A program made the translations under genes and the position numbers. A DNA stretch of 56,180 nucleotides, from positions 1 to 56,180 of the forward strand of contig JAOAAY010000020.1 of the NCBI GenBank assembly GCA_026418615.1. The letters run 5' to 3'. Source of the stretch: Candidatus Sumerlaeaceae bacterium (GTDB lineage Bacteria > Sumerlaeota > Sumerlaeia > Sumerlaeales > Sumerlaeaceae). Shown here one piece after another: positions 44,497-53,900 of the stretch. Position 1 is the first letter of the stretch. Every line of letters begins with the position of its first letter. Below the pieces are notes generated by a model. It had not been told where the DNA came from. It worked only from the letters and a program-made list of their open reading frames with translations, and made no database searches.

Positions 44497-46107
44497 TTAC
44501 AGTGTGTCCGGATACAGCAGGTACTTTTTCCGGGTTTGCTCGAAGCGTCGGACCTGCTGCTTCACGAATTCCAAGGTTTCAGAAATTTTGCGTCCCTCGC
44601 GGATGCGCAGAACTGTGATCGCGCTTGCAGAGGTGCGCAGGATGGCCACATCATATGCAGGCGGGGCGCCGCCGGCGGGCTTGCCATGATTGCGGTGGAG
44701 CCAGTCCATCACCCGCAGTCCCAGTTCCAACGGCCGGAAGGCTTTGCGATCGGTGATTATAATCCTGGCGCCGCGGCAAAGTTTGTTTTCTCCGATGTGT
44801 CCCCGAGCCAGGGTGCCGGTGGGCGTGAATTCAACCGGCTCCAGACGCACACCCGCCATCCCGGCCGCATTCAACTCGTCGCACATACGGTTGTTGTCCT
44901 GAATCCATGGCGTCCCAAAGATGTGAAAAGGTTCTGTGGTGCCGCGACCCATGGACACGAGGCGCTCGGTCATGCCGATTCCCGGGTAAGCGATGGCGGC
45001 ATCAAGATCTTGAATGTTGGGCGAGGGATTGACCCAGCGTAGACCCGTTTCGTCCCAGAACATCGAGCGGGCCCATTTCTCCATTTGAACCACTGTGAGC
45101 CGGCATCCGATTTTGTTCTCCTCGTTGAACATTCGGGCCAGTTCACCCATGGTCATTCCGTGTGCCACCGGCATGGGGAAGTAGCAGGTCACGCCGCCGA
45201 CCTGATCCTCATCGGGCAGGGGACCATCCACATACAAGCCCCCGATAGGATTCGGGCGGTCGAGCACCATGACTTCGACATTTTTCTTCGCACATTCCTC
45301 CATCATGAAAGCCATGTAGCCGCAGTATGTGTAGAAGCGCGCGCCGATGTCTTGCATGTCCACCAGGACCAAATCCACCCCGTCGAGATCCTGCGGCCGC
45401 GGGTGATGTGGTTTGACGGTTGTGTCGGTCGTGCTGCGGTAAAGGCTATGAACCATCAACTGCGTACGGGTGTCAACAAAGTCAGGTGTTTTGGTGTCCA
45501 CATCCCCATACAGCCCGTGTTCCGGAGAGAAAAGTTTGACGATCTGAACATTCGGGTTGCCTCGTGTGAGGTCCAGAATGTGGCGGCCTTCGCGGTCAAT
45601 GGCTGAGTGGTTCACCAGCATAGCGATGCGCCGGCCTTTGAGGCGGGCAAAGTTCTCGCGCTTGAGAACATCAAGTCCGGAAAGCGTGGGACCCTCGCCC
45701 TGTGTTCTGGAAACCACTGGAAAAAGTGTTTGCTCGGCAGTGGTCTCGTTTGATCCGCGGGCCAGCAAGGCTTGGGGGGGCGTGTAAGCGGTTTCGATGC
45801 GCAACATCGCCGAAGCAGACGATTCAGGCAACACTCGGCCACCCGATGCCGGCCGCACCGAGGCGGGTAAGATGACCGGTTCGTCAATAACCCCGCGGTC
45901 TTTACCCGCGCCGTCGTCGCGTACGGCCGAGACATCGCGCAATTTCTCTGGGGCAGCGGTTGGTGTTTGACTTACAATAGTCACAGCAGGCCGTTGGTAG
46001 ATTGCCTCTGACGGATTTCCGTTGGGTTGCTTGCTCTCGCATCCGTTGAGCACTGTAAAAGCAACTCCGGCAACCGCCATGGTGGCAAATATTGGCCGAG
46101 CAATCAT
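44497..46107 (-). CDS. namZ: Exo-beta-N-acetylmuramidase NamZ (DUF1343) lipoprotein
   Basis: NamZ/GH171 enzymes release N-acetylmuramic acid from the non-reducing ends of peptidoglycan fragments. The family core is unmistakable: RRIAMLVNHSAIDREG, KLFSPEHGLYGDVD, SLYRSTTDTT, VLVDMQDIGARFYTY, VLDRPNPIGG, WVNPSPNIQDLDAAIAYPG and GTPWIQDN. The N-terminus is a lipoprotein signal (AVAGVAFTVLNGC), so the enzyme is tethered to a membrane. About 120 disordered residues follow before the domain. ATG 46107 is chosen over GTG 46110 because GAGG lies six bases upstream. polX starts one base after the stop. Confidence 0.93.
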   Translation of the reverse strand: MIARPIFATMAVAGVAFTVLNGCESKQPNGNPSEAIYQRPAVTIVSQTPTAAPEKLRDVSAVRDDGAGKDRGVIDEPVILPASVRPASGGRVLPESSASAMLRIETAYTPPQALLARGSNETTAEQTLFPVVSRTQGEGPTLSGLDVLKRENFARLKGRRIAMLVNHSAIDREGRHILDLTRGNPNVQIVKLFSPEHGLYGDVDTKTPDFVDTRTQLMVHSLYRSTTDTTVKPHHPRPQDLDGVDLVLVDMQDIGARFYTYCGYMAFMMEECAKKNVEVMVLDRPNPIGGLYVDGPLPDEDQVGGVTCYFPMPVAHGMTMGELARMFNEENKIGCRLTVVQMEKWARSMFWDETGLRWVNPSPNIQDLDAAIAYPGIGMTERLVSMGRGTTEPFHIFGTPWIQDNNRMCDELNAAGMAGVRLEPVEFTPTGTLARGHIGENKLCRGARIIITDRKAFRPLELGLRVMDWLHRNHGKPAGGAPPAYDVAILRTSASAITVLRIREGRKISETLEFVKQQVRRFEQTRKKYLLYPDTL

Positions 46108-46136
46108 CACTCACCTCGCGAACAGGTATTAGGGTT

Positions 46137-46577
46137 ATGGCAGATTCAGGCGACGGTTCATCGCAAGGCAAATCGGGCAAGTCGCGTTCGATTCGGAGAC
46201 ATCCGGCCAAGGATCGAGTACCGGCAGCAACGAATCAGCGAGCCTCAGCGGCTGGCGGCTCGGCCGACGCTGGAGCCAAGCGATCGCGTCGGTCTCAAAA
46301 CCGGTTGGTAAAGCCCTTGGAGGTGTACCGCATTGATGGCATTGCCCGGCGCGGGTTGATTCGGCATGTGAAAGTCGTGGGGCGGCCTGGAGAATGGAAT
46401 GTTTATGGCGTTGACGGGCTCAAAACCAGTGTCCCCGGACGCAACATCGAGGAGGCTGTTCGACGGGCGCGACGCCGTTTCGGCTTTCATCCTCTCACCA
46501 TTCGGCGGGTCGAGGCTGATGGTTCGTTTGGCCAGCCCATCGCACTGCCTCCGCCTGCGCCGCGGAGTCCGCGGTAA
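46137..46577 (+). CDS. Basic protein of unknown function, divergent from namZ
   Basis: A 146-residue protein with a disordered, Arg/Lys/Ser/Ala-rich first half and a compact second half (LEVYRIDGIARRGLIRHVKV, NVYGVDGLKTSVPGRNIEEA, RRRFGFHPLTIRRVE). No family is recognised and no membrane segment is visible. ATG 46137 is preferred; a TTG at 46092 would overlap the divergent namZ start. The high positive charge would suit nucleic-acid or ribosome binding, but nothing proves it. From 46578 to 46831 I see no supported gene. Confidence 0.6.
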   Translation: MADSGDGSSQGKSGKSRSIRRHPAKDRVPAATNQRASAAGGSADAGAKRSRRSQNRLVKPLEVYRIDGIARRGLIRHVKVVGRPGEWNVYGVDGLKTSVPGRNIEEAVRRARRRFGFHPLTIRRVEADGSFGQPIALPPPAPRSPR

Positions 46578-46831
46578 CAGATCAATCAGAACTCCGCACG
46601 AGACGGCCGAGGCTGTCAAATTTTAGCATTTGGGCGACTCATCAACGCCCCTTGGTCATCAGTCGTGGTTCCTCGAAGCCGGCCACTTTGCTCAGCGTCC
46701 GCTCAACCACTTGACGCACGATTATCGCATTCTGTTGCACCGCCGAACGGCTTGGGAACGCACGCAGGACTCCCGTTGCGGGGTTGAAGGCACACGCGTT
46801 GCTCAAAAGTTGGGGCGTCCGTTGTAGGCGC

Positions 46832-47599
46832 TTACGGTGTGTTTCCGGGCTTCTTGTCTTCGAGATTTAGGCCGCAGTACATCCCTTCAGCAGCGAGGGC
46901 CGGGTTCTTCTCGCGGATGTGACGCCAGCGGCCAGCGCGTTTGGGTTCTCCCGGTTTAATGGGCGTGGTGCAGGTCCGGCAACCTATGCTGGCGTATCCC
47001 TGAGCGTACAACGGGTGGACCGGGATGTCGTGGGCGGCGATGTATTCGTCAATTTGCTCACTAGTCCAGTTGGCCAACGGATACAGGCGGTAAGCCCCCA
47101 GTCGCGGATCAAGGCTCAACATCGCGACATTTTTGCGGGCTCCCCCTTCGCTGCGTGTCAGCCCTCCGAGCACACAATCATAGTGACCGCGGACGGCCTC
47201 GAGAAAAGGCAGTTCCTTGCGCAACTCGCAGCATTCTTGGTATCCGGGCGGATCGGTTTCGCTGTCGTGCATGTACAGATGCCGTCCATACTCGGCGTAC
47301 TGTTCCTCGAACGATTTAGCAGGCGTGGCCGTGTGAATCCGAACGCCCCACCGGCGAATCAACTCATCGCGCAAGGCCAGCGTTTCGGGAAAATGCACGC
47401 CTGTATCAACAAACACGACGGTCATGTCGAGGCCTAGGTGAGCGGCCATGTGGATGAGCGCTGTGGTCGGTTTTTGCATGGAGGAGGCGATGGCCACGCG
47501 CCCTGGGAAGGTGTTTGCAGCCCATTGGAGGATTTCCTGTGGCGGCAGCGTCTCGAGTTTTTCGTTCAGCGCGACGAGTTCGTGTTTGGAAATGAGCAT
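46832..47599 (-). CDS. cysH: Adenylyl-sulfate (APS) reductase, CysH family
   Basis: Reduces adenylyl sulfate to sulfite in assimilatory sulfate reduction. The PP-loop region is FPGRVAIASSMQKPT. Two cysteine pairs, YQECCELRK and IGCRTCT, bind a 4Fe-4S cluster, the mark of the APS-using type rather than the PAPS-using type. The C-terminal catalytic cysteine is in AEGMYCGLN. The length of 255 fits. It starts 67 bases after rimM on the same strand, an unusual neighbour for a ribosome-maturation operon. No other cys gene is present. Confidence 0.93.
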   Translation of the reverse strand: MLISKHELVALNEKLETLPPQEILQWAANTFPGRVAIASSMQKPTTALIHMAAHLGLDMTVVFVDTGVHFPETLALRDELIRRWGVRIHTATPAKSFEEQYAEYGRHLYMHDSETDPPGYQECCELRKELPFLEAVRGHYDCVLGGLTRSEGGARKNVAMLSLDPRLGAYRLYPLANWTSEQIDEYIAAHDIPVHPLYAQGYASIGCRTCTTPIKPGEPKRAGRWRHIREKNPALAAEGMYCGLNLEDKKPGNTP

Positions 47600-47666
47600 G
47601 GGGTGCGGGGTCTCCTCGGCTCGGCGTTTGCCGGAAATAGCCTGTCAGGGGCGGTTTGCTTCGCCC

Positions 47667-48242
47667 CTAAATATCGTCCAAGCCCGGCGGCAGGCAGACG
47701 GTGAGGCGTTTCGCTGAGAGGTCCACCTCGCTGACAATCGGCCGGACAAAGGGGATGAGAAATACGGTGCCGTCGCGCGCTTTTCGTACCCGCAACAGAT
47801 CCTGAGCCCCGCCGGCGACCAGCGATTCCACGACTCCAACAAGGGTGCCAGCGGGGCTGTCCACGACTTCAAGTCCGACGAGATCAAACGCGAAATATTG
47901 CCCTTCCTCGACGGGCCACAGTTCATCGCGCGTGACAGCGATCTCCCCGCCGGTCAGCGCTTCAGCAGCCGTCATGTCAGGGATGTCATCGAAGGTCAGG
48001 ATGACAAACTGTTTATGGTAGCGGATGGACTCGACAGTCAGCATCCGCGGTTGCTGCGGAGGCCCACCGGCGGCCCGGCTGGTGGCGGCCGGCTGCCATC
48101 GCACACGGCGTGTGGGGAGTTGTTCCAATCGCTCGGGGGGCTCAAAAAAGGGGAGCAGACGAACGGCGCCGCGGTGACCTTGGGTGCGCGTGATCCGGCC
48201 GAGAACGATCCAATCGCCCGTGTCGGCCTCTTGCTCGTGCAT
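47667..48242 (-). CDS. rimM: Ribosome maturation factor RimM
   Basis: RimM helps mature the 30S head by binding ribosomal protein S19. The N-terminal domain begins WIVLGRITRTQGHRGAVRLL, and the PRC-barrel half carries GQYFAFDLVGLEVVDSPAGT, GVVESLVAGGAQDLLRV and FLIPFVRPIVSEVDL. A 15-residue insert with Ala, Gly and Pro lies near residues 50-65. The length of 191 is slightly above the usual ~175. It follows khpA by 16 bases, the standard order. Confidence 0.94.
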   Translation of the reverse strand: MHEQEADTGDWIVLGRITRTQGHRGAVRLLPFFEPPERLEQLPTRRVRWQPAATSRAAGGPPQQPRMLTVESIRYHKQFVILTFDDIPDMTAAEALTGGEIAVTRDELWPVEEGQYFAFDLVGLEVVDSPAGTLVGVVESLVAGGAQDLLRVRKARDGTVFLIPFVRPIVSEVDLSAKRLTVCLPPGLDDI

Positions 48243-48258
48243 CTGCGAAAACGGCCGA

Positions 48259-48537
48259 CTACTCGACGATCTGAAGCAGCGACTTTTTCTTCAGTTTGGT
48301 GGCAGCGGCGCTGAGAATTTTGCGCATGGCCTTGGCGGTCTGTCCGCCCTTGCCGATGACCTTGCCGACATCGTCAGCGGCGACCTTGAGTTCGAGGATA
48401 ATCGAGTTTTCGCCTTCAAGGACATTCACCCTAACTTCCTCGGGCCGGTCAACAAGCGCCTCGGACACATACTGGATGAGGTCCTTCATTTGCTGGCCTT
48501 CGGACGCGGTCGGATCGATCATTACCATGTTATCCAC
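48259..48537 (-). CDS. khpA: KH-domain RNA-binding protein KhpA
   Basis: A small 92-residue KH protein (YlqC/KhpA family). The RNA-binding GxxG loop is in DDVGKVIGKGGQTAKAMRKI, preceded by the beta strand NSIILELKVAA. Such proteins bind RNA, often with KhpB, and affect cell division or translation. It sits between rpsP and rimM as in most bacteria. The start is ATG 48537; ATG 48522 (residue 6) is possible. Confidence 0.93.
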   Translation of the reverse strand: MDNMVMIDPTASEGQQMKDLIQYVSEALVDRPEEVRVNVLEGENSIILELKVAADDVGKVIGKGGQTAKAMRKILSAAATKLKKKSLLQIVE

Positions 48538-48634
48538 TCGAGCGAAGCGTTATGGTGCCTATCAACAATAAGTTCAGCGAACAGCGTGCAACTTCAGCCG
48601 TCGAAGCGAAAAAACCCGGACAATGCCGGGAAAA

Positions 48635-48922
48635 TCAAGCAGAAGTTTTTGCGGCAGGCTTGCGCATCTCGTGGAACGATTTGAGAATTCCCAACTTGCG
48701 AAAGATCGACCGCACGGTCTCAGAGGGTCGGGCGCCCTTGCTCAGCCAATCCAGCGCACGCTGCTTGTCGACTCTCATGGCCGGCGGATCCTGCACGGGC
48801 TGATAGAACCCAATGATCTCAATGAAACGGCCGTCGCGCGCCTTGCGCGAATCGGCCACGACCACGCGATAAGCGGGGCTTTTCTTCCGGCCGGCCCTCG
48901 CCAGACGGATGGTTGTTGCCAT
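48635..48922 (-). CDS. rpsP: 30S ribosomal protein S16
   Basis: A 95-residue S16: MATTIRLARAGRKKSPAYRV is the universal start. VVADSRKARDGRFIEIIGFY and RALDWLSKGARPSETVR complete it. GAGGAG stands six bases before ATG 48922. It is the first gene of the minus-strand run rpsP-khpA-rimM-cysH; a 97-base gap separates it from khpA, and no terminator is visible there. Confidence 0.97.
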   Translation of the reverse strand: MATTIRLARAGRKKSPAYRVVVADSRKARDGRFIEIIGFYQPVQDPPAMRVDKQRALDWLSKGARPSETVRSIFRKLGILKSFHEMRKPAAKTSA

Positions 48923-49163
48923 GTGGAACTCCTCGCAATGTTTGGACAGTGAATGACCCGCAAGCATTATGCGGGCCGGGCAAGTTTGTTCATCCGGGCC
49001 GTGCGGCACCGGCGCTGGCCAGACTTGCAGGTGGGATGTGGCGGCTCGGCCTTGAGGCTTCAAGCGAAATCGAGGCGCGATGACCCTCCCGAATACCCCC
49101 AAGCGTATTGCGTAAATGATGAGCGGACGCCGACCCGTCATTCTGAAGGAGAACCGTTAGACA

Positions 49164-49802
49164 ATGTCCTACTACATCCCCTATGTCATCGAGCAAAGCG
49201 AGCGCGGCGAGCGCGCTTATGACATCTACTCGCGCCTGCTCAAGGACCGGATTATCTTTCTGGGGTCGCCTATTGACGACGGAGTGGCGAACGCGGTCAT
49301 CGCGCAAATGCTTTTCCTTCAGAGCGAGGACCCGGACAAGGACATCAACCTGTATATCAATTCTCCGGGCGGGGTGGTCACTTCCGGTCTGGCGATCTAT
49401 GACACCATGCAGTTTCTTAAATGTGACATCTCTACCATTTGCATCGGGCAGGCTGCTTCGATGGGCGCCGTGCTGCTCTCAGCAGGGACCAAGGGCAAAC
49501 GCTATGCGTTGCCTAATGCCCGCATCATGATCCACCAGCCGAGCGGCGGCGCTCAAGGTCAAGCCACTGACATCAGCATCGCGGCCAAGGAGATCCTGCG
49601 GGTGCGTGAGCGGCTCAATGAGATTTTGGTCAAACACACAGGCCAAAGTCTCGAGCGCATCACCGCAGACAGCGAGCGCGACTTCTTCCTCTCAGCGGAA
49701 GAAGCCGTCGAGTACGGGATTGTTGACAAAATCATTTATGACAGCCGTGCGTTCAGCAAGAACGGCAAACCGGACGACAAGGTCGCCGCGGCATCGTCTT
49801 GA
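49164..49802 (+). CDS. clpP: ATP-dependent Clp protease proteolytic subunit
   Basis: A serine peptidase forming the two-ring ClpP barrel. The triad is S99 ([11 protein letters not shown]), H124 ([10 protein letters not shown]) and D172 ([16 protein letters not shown]). [20 protein letters not shown] is the substrate-binding strand. The length of 212 with no long propeptide is typical. AAGGAGAA precedes the start. The ATPase partner (ClpX or ClpA) is not in the window. It diverges from rpsP. Confidence 0.97.
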   Translation: MSYYIPYVIEQSERGERAYDIYSRLLKDRIIFLGSPIDDGVANAVIAQMLFLQSEDPDKDINLYINSPGGVVTSGLAIYDTMQFLKCDISTICIGQAASMGAVLLSAGTKGKRYALPNARIMIHQPSGGAQGQATDISIAAKEILRVRERLNEILVKHTGQSLERITADSERDFFLSAEEAVEYGIVDKIIYDSRAFSKNGKPDDKVAAASS

Positions 49803-49814
49803 TCGTGTGAGGCG

Positions 49815-50741
49815 TCAGATGACGAGGCGAAGGTTCTCTGGCGCCTTCATGGACTCGCCCGCTTGTTGCAAGAGTTCTTCGACGGGGACTGAATCGTCTG
49901 CGTAAATTCGGGTGATGCCGATACGCACATCGAGGCTGTAGGGCCCCTGACACAATTTGTTGAAAGTTTCCACATTTCGCTTCAGCCGCGAAACGATGGT
50001 CTGCGTCGTTCCACCGGCGACATCGTACACATAACAGGCGAATTCGTCTGAACCGATCCGGGCCAAAATGTCGGTTGCGCGAAAAGTGACGCGGAGCATC
50101 TCCGCGGTGGCTTTGAGGGCTGTTTCAGCCTCCCGGTCGCCGAAACTGTCGCGGATTTCTCCGAAATTGGCTAACTGAATGCGAGCCAGGAAGGCGCGCT
50201 TGAGTGTGCGGCGCGCCAGTCTCATCTGGTATTCCACCAGAGTCGAGAAACCGTTGAGGTTATAAAACCCCGTAAGGTCGTCAATAAGGGCGAAACTCCG
50301 CAAGGTCTCCTGCATTCGACCGCGCTCGAGGTTATAACGCAGCACGCGGCTCAGGAGGCTGGGTCCGGCCTGCGAGGTCACGATAAAGTCTGTGGCGCCC
50401 CGGTTGATGGCCTCATACCCCGCCATTTCGTGGGCCTCGGAGACCATCGCCACGACCGGCGGGGCCCCTTTCAGATGCGCCAGCCGCTCCACCGTGTGAA
50501 AACCGTTGCTGTCCTCGAGTTCGAGGTTGGCAAAAATCATGTCAAAATTGCCGGCCTCTGCTGGCTTGACGGCCTCATTCAGAGACCGCGCGTGAACCAC
50601 CTCAACGCGAAACGGGTGGCAATCGCCGAGCGTCTCGAGAAGCCGCGCTGCCAGAGTGGCGTCGCTCTCTACGAGCAAAATGTTGATCGTCTCGGTTTCC
50701 ATGCGAGCAAAAACATCGGGGTTCTGGAACGGGTTCTGCAC
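49815..50741 (-). CDS. Degenerate receiver plus GGDEF-type protein
   Basis: Residues 18-140 form a response-regulator receiver (INILLVESDATLAARLLETL) in which the phospho-acceptor Asp is replaced: FDMIFANLELEDSNGF has Asn72. The conserved Lys is absent at VTSQAG. Residues 150-308 form a GGDEF domain (FALIDDLTGFYNLNGF) whose active loop reads RIGSDEF (230-234) instead of GGDEF. An RxxD inhibitory-site motif (RATD, 221-224) is kept. GSDEF variants of diguanylate cyclases can stay active, so cyclic-di-GMP synthesis or binding is possible; phosphorylation control is unlikely. GTG 50741 has AGGAAA upstream. It is convergent with clpP. Confidence 0.88.
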   Translation of the reverse strand: MQNPFQNPDVFARMETETINILLVESDATLAARLLETLGDCHPFRVEVVHARSLNEAVKPAEAGNFDMIFANLELEDSNGFHTVERLAHLKGAPPVVAMVSEAHEMAGYEAINRGATDFIVTSQAGPSLLSRVLRYNLERGRMQETLRSFALIDDLTGFYNLNGFSTLVEYQMRLARRTLKRAFLARIQLANFGEIRDSFGDREAETALKATAEMLRVTFRATDILARIGSDEFACYVYDVAGGTTQTIVSRLKRNVETFNKLCQGPYSLDVRIGITRIYADDSVPVEELLQQAGESMKAPENLRLVI

Positions 50742-50924
50742 TGCGTTTCCTGTTTCTTACACTTGGTCACTTGGTACAGGTCTCGAGAAGAAGCAAGGGA
50801 ATTGGAGACGCGGGACGGTGTTGTTTTGACTTGGCATCCGCTTTTTTCTAACTCGACGAAGACAGGCGGGGCTTGATGGCGGCCACCGTGACCGGCGGCC
50901 GAAACCGGAAGGAAACGGACTCTC

Positions 50925-53900
50925 GTGGCGAAGGCCGAATTCGTTCATTTACACCTGCATAGTGATTTCAGCCTGCTTGATGGCGCCTGCCGGTTCAAGC
51001 CACTGCTGCGTCGAGTAGCGGAACTGGGCATGCCGGCGGTGGCCCTGACCGATCATGGCAACCTGTTCGGTGCCATCGGATTTTATCAGGCCTGCCAAAA
51101 GGCCGGGATCAAACCGATCCTTGGATGCGAGATGTATGTCACCGCTGGCAATCGTCGTGACCGGGGGCAGACGGGACTGCGGGGGAGCGGTGCGAACCAC
51201 TTGCTCTTGCTGGCGGAGGACTACGAGGGCTACCTGAATATCTGTAAACTGTCATCCATCGGTTACTTGGAGGGTTTTTATTATAAACCGCGTGTAGATC
51301 ACGAGACGCTGGCGCGCCATTCCAAGGGCGTGATTGCCACTTCGTCGTGCCTCGCCGGTGAGATTCCCGAGGCTCTCGTGGAGGGCCGCGAGGCCGACGC
51401 CCGGAGGGCTCTTGACCGGTATCTGGAGATTTTCGGGCGCGACCATTTCTACCTCGAAGTGCAGGACCACGGCCTGCGCGAGCAGCACACGGTGATCCGC
51501 CATGTGAAACACTGGGCTGCCGAGTACGGGCTGCCGTTGCTCGCGACCAATGACTGTCACTATGTCAACCGCGAGGATGCAGACTTTCACGATGTGCTGC
51601 TGTGCATTCAGACGGGCAAGACGCTGCAAGATCCGAAACGCATGCGGTTCGACACGACGGAGTTTTACCTGAAGACGCCAGAGGAGATGGCTGCGGTTTT
51701 CGCCGAGATTCCCGAGGCGTGTCGCAACACGCTGGCCGTCGCGGAGCGCTGCAATGTCACCATCCCGTTCCGTCAAAAACTTTTGCCGCAATTCCAGACC
51801 CCGGATGGTTCCACCGAGGCTGAGTATTTGCGGCGAATCGCTTTGGAGGGGCTGGTCAACCGTTACGGCGACCCGCCGCCAGAGAGCCATCGCGCCCGGG
51901 CCGAGATGGAACTGGATTGCATCGTTCGGATGGGTTTTGCCTCCTATTTTCTTGTCGTGTGGGATTTCATCCGCTACGCGCGGGTGAACGGCATTCCAGT
52001 GGGGCCGGGGCGGGGCAGTGCGGCCGGATCCATCGTCGCCTATTGTTTGGGCATCACGGATATTGATCCGGTGGAGCACGGCCTGATTTTCGAGCGTTTC
52101 CTGAATCCCGAGCGCGTGAGCATGCCGGATATTGACATAGATTTTTGCAATGAAGGGCGCGGGCGGGTCATCGAGTATGTTAAGCAAAAATACGGCGACA
52201 GGAATGTCGCGCAGATCATCACCTTCGGCACGCTGAAGCCGCGCAACGCCGTACGCGATGTTGGGCGGGCCATGAATGTGCCGCTGCCCAAGGTGGACAA
52301 GATCGCGAAGTTGATCCCCCCGGCGCTTAAGGCGGAGAAGGATCAGAGTACCGTGGATGCCGCCTTGGAGCAGGTTCCGGACTTACGGTCCTTGTACGAG
52401 TCGGATCCGGAGACGCGCCGTATCCTTGACTACGCCCGCAATCTCGAAGGCATGGCGCGCCACGCCAGTACGCACGCCGCCGGCATCGTCATATCGAAGG
52501 TGCCCATCACGGATGTGGTGCCGGTGTACAAGCCGCCCGACTCAAACGATATCGCCACCCAGTTCACGATGAATCAGGTCGAGGATATCGGCCTTCTGAA
52601 GATGGATTTTCTGGGTCTGAAGAACCTGACGATCATCGAGAACACCCTCAAAAGCATCCGGCGCAATTACGGGGTGGAGATAGACTGGGCTTCGATCCCG
52701 TTGGATGAACCCAAAACCTACAAGATGCTCTGCGAAGGTCGGACCTTTGGCGTGTTTCAGTTGGAATCGGCCGGCATGACAAATTTGGTCAAACGCCTTG
52801 GGCCGACCTCTTTCGCCGAGTTGACCGCGTTGCTGGCCTTGTTTCGGCCCGGACCGCTCGGGTCGGGCATGGTGGAGGATTTTGTGCAATGCAAACACGG
52901 CCATAAAAACATTGAGTATGATCATCCGATTCTCGAGCCGATCCTGCGCGAAACCTACGGAATCATCCTGTATCAGGAACAGGTGATGAAAATCGCGCAG
53001 GAGATGGCCGGTTTTTCGCTGGGGGATGCGGACCTCATGCGTCGCGCCATGGGCAAGAAAAAGCCGGAGGAGATGGACAGACAGCGCTCCCGGTTCATTG
53101 AAGGCGCAGTGGCGCGGGGGCTGCCGGCGGAACTGGCGGATGCAGTGTTCGGCAAGATCGTCCATTTTGCCGGCTACGGGTTCAACAAGTCGCACTCGGC
53201 CGCCTACGCCATCCTGGCTTTCCGTACAGCCTACCTCAAGGCCCATTACCCGGTGGATTACATGGCGGCTCTGATGACGAACGCCATCGGGGACAAGGTG
53301 GAAACAATGTCCGCCTATTTTGCGGAAGCCAAGGCCATGGGCATCCGCATCCTGCCGCCCGACATCAACGAATCCGAAAAGTATTTTACCGTGCGGCAGG
53401 GCGATGTGCGGTTCGGACTCGCCGCCATCAAAAATGTGGGCGAAGCCGCCGTGGAAAGCATCATGGCGGCGCGTGCCAAGGGGGGGCCGTTCCGGTCACT
53501 GGACGACTTCTGCTTGCGCGTGAACCTGACGCATCTCAATGCCCGTATGCTCGAATGCCTGATCAAAGTCGGCGCATTCGACTCGCTGGGTGTGCGCCGG
53601 TCGCAATTGCTCGACGCCTATGAGAAAATCCTCGAGATCGCGCAGGCGCGCCACCGCGAAGAAATGACCGGGCAAGGCAACCTTTTCGACATGTTTGCCG
53701 ACCCGGCAGGCGGTGATTTTGCGGGTGCCCAATCAGGGGCCGGTACCGGAGTGTCGTTCCCGTTGCGCGACCTTCCGGAAATCCCGGAAAGGGAAAAACT
53801 GCTCTACGAGAAGGAATTGATAGGGTTTTACATTTCGGGGCATCCGATGGATGCTTACGAGGCGGATTTCGCGTCGTTGCGCGACCTCCCACTGCCCGAA

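Noticed and set aside
46630..46827. 65-codon plus-strand ORF between the basic protein and cysH
   Set aside because: No ribosome-binding site or recognisable sequence; it looks like a chance frame in a 254-bp gap.
50826..50854. Possible dnaE promoter, TTGACT then TAACTC with 17-base spacing
   Set aside because: The -35 is fair but the -10 matches the consensus poorly, so it is not strong enough to list.
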